Shown here one piece after another: positions 58,204 to 64,000 of a stretch of 64,000 bases of DNA (position 1 is its first letter; each line of letters begins with the position of its first letter). The stretch comes from Nigrospora sphaerica (lineage: Eukaryota > Ascomycota > Sordariomycetes > Amphisphaeriales > Apiosporaceae): assembly GCA_018287875.1 (NCBI GenBank), contig JAGVVL010000001.1, forward strand, positions 5,394,001 to 5,458,000, read 5' to 3'. The position numbers and the translations under genes were made by a program. Below the pieces are notes generated by a model. It did not search any database, was not told the DNA's origin, and was given only the letters and a program-made list of their open reading frames with translations.

Positions 58204-59043
58204 CAGATCCATACTCGCCCCAACAAGGAACATCCGTAGGACAGACCGGGCCTGGTGTGTTGCTTGCTGACTTGTTCTACCTTTCCTGTCAACCTGTCAT
58301 AATCCAACAAAGATTCCTCCTCTTTACCACTCGCATACTTGCACGTACACAACCAGAGTCTTCTTTGCCCGCGAGCCACCTCCCGCTCGCCCCGTTCCCG
58401 AAGAAGAAGAAGCAGAAGAGTGGCCCTGGCTCCGGTCCTGGTACCTAGTCCTGGCCCTGGTCCCCGGCGCGGTCTGTCCTTGTGCAGCCCTCCCACGGCA
58501 AAAGGCGCTGACAGCGCACCCGCCAGCCCGCCCGCCCCGTTGCCATGCGATAGTGGTTGCCCCAGTCGCTTGAAACGAGACACCACCCGCCAAGTCACTT
58601 TCTCCCCCCATTTCCCTGCCTTCCCATACAATTACGCTTCACACTCCTTCCCTTGATCTGTTGCACACCTCCTCGCCTTCTTTTTTCTTCCCTCCTTCTT
58701 TTCCGTGTCTGCATTCCCACCTTGGCCGACCCGACCCGACAGATAGCGGACCGCCAAACGGGAAGCATTCGAAGCGAGGAGCAGTAGCAGTAGCACCAGC
58801 ATCAGCAACGGCAGCAACGGCAGCACCAGTAGTAGGATTCAGCAGCGCTGTCCACCACGGCGCCATCGCCTGCCGCCCACCGTCTTCCACCTGTTGGGAC
58901 CGGGTTTCTTTTCTATATTTCTTTCGCCTTCCGGTCTATTAATACCTTCCATCAGCACTAGGCGTCTGTCCCATTGAACAAAGGTCGGAACCTATCTCGA
59001 CTGCATTGGCGACGCCGTACTCCCAGTTTCACGCCAGCCAAAC

Positions 59044-61782
59044 ATGCCGTCTGCCACGGCCCGACGACTGTACGAGGACCAGCTTCCCTCATTCATGTCC
59101 ATTCTGGACCCCGAGGCCGACAACTACGACGACGCGAGGGGACTGGTCACAATAGTTGACCCCAAGATGGTGGACATGGAGCCCGCTTGCCCGCCGCCCA
59201 TGGCCGTCCGGCCTGGGCAGCAGCAGCACGAAGCGCTTCACTCGCTGCCCGCGGGCCCCCTGCACCGTCAACATGACACCACCTCCGCACCCAACGATGA
59301 GTCGGCCGACTCGTCGCCCACGACCACCCTGACCACTGACACATCTTCCCTCTCGGACCCCTCGCCCTCATCATCGCCCGAGTCCCCGGTCAACTTAATA
59401 CCGCTCAACTCGTTCCCCGCCACGTCCTTCGGCGGTCTCTCGTCAAATCTGAACACCCTCTCAGTCAACGACGGCATGGACCACAGTGTTTTGAGTGCCA
59501 GCACCGAACTGCCGCGGCCAATGACGTCGCCCTCGCCGAGACGGCGCAACATGAAGGGCCTGTCAATACAGCCTCCGTTCCAGTCCTCTCTCACCTCGAG
59601 TCTAGTGTCAGAGCCCTCCTCCCCCTCCTTCATCAAGCCGACAATCCCTGCGATGAAGCGCAAGCCCAGCCAGCTGAGCTTGAAGACGGACTCGGACAAC
59701 CTGCACCCCATTCCCACTGTGGTCGAGGTGCCCAGCTCCCCTGGAATGCCCATGCTGCAAAGACGTGCCCTCAAGCACTCGACTTCGTCGCCCCACATGT
59801 TGTCGACTATGAAGTCGGCCACATTTGGCCCCGCTGGTGGCATGAGCTTTCCCAAGGTTCTCGAGCGAGGACAGTCGGGCCTGTCTGAGTTTTTCCGGCC
59901 CTCCAGCAAGGCGGCACCCCAAGTGAGCTTCGACGGCCCCATCATGGAGGAGGAGTCTCCCATCCGAGCGCAAGTGGCAAGCCGTGCTGCTATGGATATG
60001 GCTCCTCTCCGCGATGAGAGCGAGATCAATGAGGATCAAAAATCCCCAGGCTACCCGGACGGACCCATTGCCATCTACGACGATAACATTTTCCTCTACC
60101 TGGAGCCGACCGCCGAGGAGGCTGCCAAGTTTGACGTGGTTATCAACGTTGCGCGAGAGGTGCACAACCCGTTCAACGAACCGGCTTCCGGCAAGGCAAA
60201 GGAGATGGTTGTTGAGTCGCCCGTTCCTGATACGGCTCACACCACGGACAGCTTCGCTACCGCTTTCGAGTTCCCCATGGGAGACCGCCCCGAGACACCC
60301 ACCACACCCAAGGCCATGAACCCGCCGAACGAGCCCGAGTATATCCACATGCCTTGGGACCACAACACTGACATCGCAACCGACTTGATGACGCTCTGCG
60401 AGATCATCGAAAAGCGAACCAAGGAGGGCAAGAAGGTTCTCGTGCACTGCCAACAGGGAGCCAGCCGATCTGCCAGTCTCATTATCGCTTACGGCCTCTA
60501 CCAGAACCCCGGCATCACCGTCAATGACGCCTACTACGCCGCGCAGTCCAAGAGCCGATGGATCAGCCCCAACATGCGTCTCATGTACTGCCTGCAGGAC
60601 TTTCAGAAGGAAGTCGCTAAGAAGCGACTGCCTCCTCGATCAGCTGCCGGAGGTCTCAAGAGTGGGCGGAGCCCGACCAAGCACAGACTTACTCTCTCAG
60701 CTGACGCCATTGATATAAAGCCCACGGAGCCACTGAGCGCGCCTCTGCCCGACGAGACCCCGGACGCTGAAGATGCCGATGCACCGGAGACAAGCCCTTT
60801 GCGCTTGCGTGGGAAGTCAAGCCCCAACCTGGGCGCGATATCGCCAGGCCCGTCTTCGGCTCCGTCGAGTTTCTCGTGGGCCGAGAAGGACGGGGAGAAG
60901 GACGGGGCCCAGTTTGGCCGATTCAACCTCGACAAGAACCATTGCTCGAGCCCGCTGAAGTTCGTCGAGCCCGAGACGGAAGAGGACGACGATGACGACG
61001 ATGAGTCCTTCCCTCCTCGCTCATCGTCTTTTTTTAAGCCCCCGCCTCCGCCACGCTTCGCTTCTCCGTCCCTGGAGGTCCAGCCCCCGCCCACGCCTGG
61101 CTTCGCTCCCCGGTCCCTGGATCTCAAGCCCCCGCCCACGCCTGGCTTCGCTCCTCGGTCGCTTGATCTCAAGCCCCCGCCCACGCCTGGCTTCGCTCCT
61201 CGGTCCCTGGACCTCAAGCCCCCGCCCACGCCCGGCTTCGCGCCCAGATCGTTGGACCTGAAGCCCCCACCGACTCCTGGCTTTGCCCCCCGGTTCATGG
61301 ATTTCAAGCCTCCTCCTTCTCCGGGATTCCCGCCTGCGTCTCGTGACTTCAAACCTCCGCCCTCTCCCGGGTTTGGAGCTCACCGGTTTGCCCAAGGAAC
61401 TCCGGGCACTGGACTCCCGGGCTTAAACTTTGGCAGCCTCGATTCCTCATTCGAGCGCCGCGAGGAAGCCGCCGAGGACCACCAGGAGTACCATCATATG
61501 ACGCGAGCACAGCCCGACGACGATGCGCTCATGTCGCCGAGGGCCGAGACGATGACCAACAACCCCCTGCATGAAAGCTTTAGCGACATGGCAGGGATGA
61601 AGTTTGTCGAAGTCCCACCGTCGCCCAGCGAATCAAGCGAAGAGCTCTTCTCGCCTAGGCAAACCGTTTTCCCGCGGGATCCTTTCTACCCGTTCAGTCG
61701 CCCTACCCAAGTCGCCGATCCGCGGAGTCCCCCCACCAAGGGAGAGACGCCAATTGTGCGCTCCATCGATGAGCTGTTATAG
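59044..61782 (+). CDS. Dual-specificity (MAP kinase) phosphatase, Msg5 type, with tandem PPTPGF repeats
   Basis: A single exon of 912 codons. The catalytic domain (about residues 340-525) has the active-site loop VHCQQGASRSAS with nucleophile Cys469 and the general-acid-region motif MPWDHNTD; ISPNMRLMYCLQDFQ closes the domain as in fungal Msg5/Pmp1-like enzymes. It should dephosphorylate Thr/Tyr of MAP kinases. KRKPSQLSL near residue 205 fits a MAPK docking D-motif (basic cluster, spacer, L-x-L), which supports that role. The N-terminus (MPSATARRLYEDQLPSFMSI) is compact; the rest of the first 330 residues is Ser/Pro-rich. C-terminal to the phosphatase domain lie an acidic run (EEDDDDDDE) and a tandem 15-residue repeat of PPPTPGFAPRSLDLK. 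About 10 kb upstream is empty, so the promoter may be large. Exact MAPK target cannot be stated. Confidence 0.92.
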   Translation: MPSATARRLYEDQLPSFMSILDPEADNYDDARGLVTIVDPKMVDMEPACPPPMAVRPGQQQHEALHSLPAGPLHRQHDTTSAPNDESADSSPTTTLTTDTSSLSDPSPSSSPESPVNLIPLNSFPATSFGGLSSNLNTLSVNDGMDHSVLSASTELPRPMTSPSPRRRNMKGLSIQPPFQSSLTSSLVSEPSSPSFIKPTIPAMKRKPSQLSLKTDSDNLHPIPTVVEVPSSPGMPMLQRRALKHSTSSPHMLSTMKSATFGPAGGMSFPKVLERGQSGLSEFFRPSSKAAPQVSFDGPIMEEESPIRAQVASRAAMDMAPLRDESEINEDQKSPGYPDGPIAIYDDNIFLYLEPTAEEAAKFDVVINVAREVHNPFNEPASGKAKEMVVESPVPDTAHTTDSFATAFEFPMGDRPETPTTPKAMNPPNEPEYIHMPWDHNTDIATDLMTLCEIIEKRTKEGKKVLVHCQQGASRSASLIIAYGLYQNPGITVNDAYYAAQSKSRWISPNMRLMYCLQDFQKEVAKKRLPPRSAAGGLKSGRSPTKHRLTLSADAIDIKPTEPLSAPLPDETPDAEDADAPETSPLRLRGKSSPNLGAISPGPSSAPSSFSWAEKDGEKDGAQFGRFNLDKNHCSSPLKFVEPETEEDDDDDDESFPPRSSSFFKPPPPPRFASPSLEVQPPPTPGFAPRSLDLKPPPTPGFAPRSLDLKPPPTPGFAPRSLDLKPPPTPGFAPRSLDLKPPPTPGFAPRFMDFKPPPSPGFPPASRDFKPPPSPGFGAHRFAQGTPGTGLPGLNFGSLDSSFERREEAAEDHQEYHHMTRAQPDDDALMSPRAETMTNNPLHESFSDMAGMKFVEVPPSPSESSEELFSPRQTVFPRDPFYPFSRPTQVADPRSPPTKGETPIVRSIDELL
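61084..61380 (+). repeat. 45-bp coding tandem repeat (15-residue PPPTPGFAPRSLDLK unit)
   Basis: Six full units plus a partial unit. The first four code the identical 15 residues, differing only at a few silent sites; the fifth to seventh diverge (PRFMDFK, PSPGFPPASRDFK). A degenerate unit (KPPPPPRFASPSLEVQ) precedes them. High DNA identity among the central copies suggests recent expansion or homogenisation. Each unit contains a P-x-T-P or P-x-S-P proline-directed kinase site. Confidence 0.95.
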
Positions 61783-62999
61783 ATGCGGCATGCGTGGTCA
61801 CGCTCCCCGCGCCACCAACTACACACGCTCACCCATGGATCCACATCCTGACGACGAGTTACGACTGATGCGCCTATACCCCCATGTACCCTATAACTTC
61901 TTACTTGCAATCGTCCCTATCCTTTTGGCGACCTTCTTCCTCGACAACGTGGTCGAATAACGCTCCTGTCGGGGCCTCGACACTGTCGTCGACACCGGTG
62001 TAACTGGGCGGTGGCGCCCATCCAAAAGTTAGCTGGACACTGGGTGTTGAAGCCACAGTCAACACATGGTGCATTGCCACACATCTACACCATACCATGC
62101 AGCTGTTGGACAGATCCAGCAGTACACAATTTTCTTTGTCACACCAAGACCATTCGTTCCCGGAGTTTCTTTGCACAGGCGGCATAGCGCAGCACGGCGG
62201 ACATGGCGAACCCCGGATATACCCGGACCGCGATTTTTTCTAAGTAGGAAAATCAGAGGGTTTGGCCAGGTTTTCTTTTGGTATTCTCTTGCGTCCGTTC
62301 CCTCAGGGCTCTGCACTACGGACGCATGTAATCTAGAAGGCGGAGACGAGGGGATGCAACGCGCATGGAAAGCGTCGAGAGGGGAATTCAGGTGCCGGCC
62401 ACTCAACAAGCGAGTGGAAGATACGAGCAGATGCTGCGCGGCAATATTGGTTACATGCATGTCCGCATGGACGGTATGGACATAACACGCCAATATTGTG
62501 ACGGCATAGCTGCTGCTGCCGTGGCTTACTAAGAAAAGCCACGGCCCCCTAATTGTACATAAGACCACTAGCCTCCAAACAAACGGATAGGCTCGTGAGG
62601 AAAACTAAAACACATCATTATACAACGGGATTCAGTGTGTTCACAGCTAGCAAAGGGGCTCGATGCGCGAAACTCGACTGTTGACGGGAGGAAAATAATA
62701 CGCATTTTTCAAGTTGTATGCATCTACGTCGTGTGCGCCCGGGGCAGCACGGGTAATAACGGGTGTATTCACTTTGTAGACCTTCTATATGCAATACGTA
62801 TGTATGGGCCTCGTAACCAAATTTGGTCTAAATACGCCGTTTATGGAGACAAAGGGTGCCTGCGGAGCCGACTGTTGAACAAGCCGAAGACGCACCAAGG
62901 CGACGACCCGTCGCTCGACCTATACCTACAGGGAGGCGCGCGCGCGCCCCCGTAGGCAAAGAAAAAGAGGCGGTGGCGGCGGGGGTAGGAGAGGAGGTT
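61783..62999. other. Convergent 3' intergenic region
   Basis: About 1.2 kb between the phosphatase stop and the transporter stop. An open frame offset from the phosphatase frame continues to 61960 and ends in a hydrophobic NFLLAIVPILLATFFLD segment (see findings). From 62000 on nothing is recognised; the last 250 bp are AT-richer and end in an alternating GC tract. Confidence 0.5.
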
Positions 63000-64000
63000 T
63001 TACTGGGTCTTGGCGGCGTGGAGCTTTTGCTGGCGCCGGGCCTCCTCCTTGGCGAGCTTCTCGCGGCGGGCGATGGCGGCCTCGACGCCGATGCCGCCGA
63101 AGACAAGGCCGACGCCGAGGAGCTGGAGACGTCCGAGGCGGTGGCCGAAGGCGACTACGGAGAGGATCATGGTGAACATCTTGCGGGTGACGGTGACAGT
63201 GACGAGCAGGACCGAGGAGAAGGTGGCGAGGGTGTAGAAGATGAAGACCTGGCCGACGGCGCCGCAGGCAGCGAATCCCAGCACGTCGGACCAGGCGGAC
63301 GGGTGGCGGGCCATGAAGCGCAGGGCCTCGGCGAGCTCGCCGGCGCTGCCGGCCACGTCCATGCCGAGCCACTCGCCGAGGCCCGTGTGGACGAGCCAGG
63401 GGCTCAGGACCAGGTAGGCAGCCGTGACGGCGGTGCTCATGAGACTGTTGGCACACATCATCTGGGGGCCCGAGAAGGGCTGGAAGGCGCCGAAGATGTA
63501 GTCCTGGGTGCTGTTGGTCAGGCCGTCGAACAGCAGGTTGACCGACAGCAGCAGCAGGCCCCAGGGCATGTTGCGGTCCTGCTGGTCGGCCGAGGCGTGC
63601 TTCTTGCCGCCGCCCTTCTTGCCCGAGTGCAGGGTGAAGACGGCGACGCCGGCCGTCACGGCCGCCACCACCAGGTACTTGTACAGCGGGTAGCGCTTGC
63701 GGAACAGGGTGATGTGCAGGAACATGACGGGCAGCAGCTTGCACGACTTGGCCAGCAGGAAGGTGATGTAGTCGATGTGCGCCAGGCTCGCGTAGCCAAA
63801 GGGCGAGGCGAGCGAGCTCGTGACGGCCACGAGGAGCAGCGGCAGTACGATGCGGCGCGAGGGGAAGACGGGCGGGATCGGGGCGCCCCGCGGCGTGCTG
63901 CAGTACAGGTAGAGGCCGCCCGTCACGGCGGCGAAGAGCGACTGGATCGTGTTGAGGAAGACGGGGTAGCGGAAAACCTCGGTCTGGCCCGGGGGGCCCC
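63000..64000 (-). CDS. HUT1: ER nucleotide-sugar (UDP-galactose) transporter homologue, Hut1 type (5' truncated by window)
   Basis: The frame is open from the right edge to the stop at 63000, giving about 332 C-terminal residues; the first exon or residues lie outside. The stretch TEVFRYPVFLNTIQSLFAAV and SSLASPFGYASLAHIDYITF, followed by LAKSCKLLPVMFLHITLF, KYLVVAAVTAGVAVFTLH, NLLFDGLTNSTQDYIF and TVTVTRKMFTMILSVVAFGH, is the pattern of the SLC35B1/Hut1 branch of nucleotide-sugar transporters, with about eight of ten helices visible. Fungal Hut1 is an ER membrane protein; a UDP-galactose/UDP-glucose or ATP exchange role has been proposed for the branch. The cytosolic C-terminus is basic (REKLAKEEARRQQK) but ends AAKTQ, so it lacks a full KKxx or KxKxx retrieval signal. 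Identification is firm; start not visible. Confidence 0.9.
   Translation of the reverse strand, partial: GPPGQTEVFRYPVFLNTIQSLFAAVTGGLYLYCSTPRGAPIPPVFPSRRIVLPLLLVAVTSSLASPFGYASLAHIDYITFLLAKSCKLLPVMFLHITLFRKRYPLYKYLVVAAVTAGVAVFTLHSGKKGGGKKHASADQQDRNMPWGLLLLSVNLLFDGLTNSTQDYIFGAFQPFSGPQMMCANSLMSTAVTAAYLVLSPWLVHTGLGEWLGMDVAGSAGELAEALRFMARHPSAWSDVLGFAACGAVGQVFIFYTLATFSSVLLVTVTVTRKMFTMILSVVAFGHRLGRLQLLGVGLVFGGIGVEAAIARREKLAKEEARRQQKLHAAKTQ

Larger units (their letters stand above)
48466..59043. other. About 10.5 kb with no gene I can support
   Basis: From the start of the disordered-protein gene to the start of the MAPK phosphatase gene. The first 600 bp are that gene's GT/CT-rich promoter and the last 1-2 kb the phosphatase leader (pyrimidine-rich, with CA repeats). 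Between them are homopolymers and microsatellites and many open frames of 100-230 codons without family features. The only peptide-like segment I noted is at 51001-51123 on the plus strand (MAATLLGQKGSPKIVDYSDV onward, 40 codons). I see no tRNA, 5S rRNA or transposon ends by eye. Confidence 0.5.

Noticed and set aside
48466..59043. RIP-mutated transposon hypothesis for the gene-free stretch
   Set aside because: The stretch is not AT-rich, has no visible long repeats or LTRs and does not show TpA enrichment by eye; a computed RIP index would be needed to close the question.

Overview
This is a filamentous ascomycete nuclear window, most likely Sordariomycetes. It is GC-rich, its genes are monocistronic with short introns (GTRAGT donors, CTRAC/TGAC branch sites, YAG acceptors), and its gene content is typical of Pezizomycotina: a Cps1/DIP2-type adenylate-forming protein, an Msg5-type MAPK phosphatase, an Akr1-type ankyrin-DHHC palmitoyltransferase, a class II cAMP phosphodiesterase and an oryzin-type subtilisin. 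I cannot name the genus from the sequence alone.

Layout. 0-6 kb: the 3' end of a type-B carboxylesterase, a three-exon 40S ribosomal protein S29 (uS14) gene missing most of its zinc ligands, a flavin-reductase-like protein with a likely mitochondrial presequence, and a low-affinity cAMP phosphodiesterase split by an unusually long intron. 6-13 kb: gene-poor, containing a multiply disrupted pseudogene of a fungal cysteine-containing family. 13-19 kb: the large Cps1/DIP2 homologue, with a one-base frame break in its DMAP1-binding domain. 20-29 kb: a BTB protein, a MARVEL-like membrane protein with a polyQ/P tail, an NmrA-like reductase and a secreted subtilisin. 29-37 kb: a decayed multipass membrane protein gene, intact cystathionine beta-synthase, two further broken coding remnants and one small unknown protein. 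37-49 kb: SRP receptor beta subunit, Akr1, an intron-containing tRNA-Gln(CUG), tRNA 2'-phosphotransferase (which completes tRNA splicing) and a large disordered protein. 49-59 kb: about 10 kb with no gene I can support, full of simple repeats. 59-64 kb: a MAPK phosphatase with a tandem PPTPGF array, and the 3' part of a Hut1-type ER nucleotide-sugar transporter running off the right edge.

There is no operon logic or obvious biosynthetic cluster. Functional themes are housekeeping (translation, tRNA splicing, ER targeting, sulfur metabolism) and signalling (cAMP turnover, MAPK dephosphorylation, palmitoylation). The points most worth a second look are the Cys-depleted S29, the MAPK phosphatase repeat array, the repeated appearance of frame-disrupted genes (true decay or indel error), and the 10-kb empty stretch.
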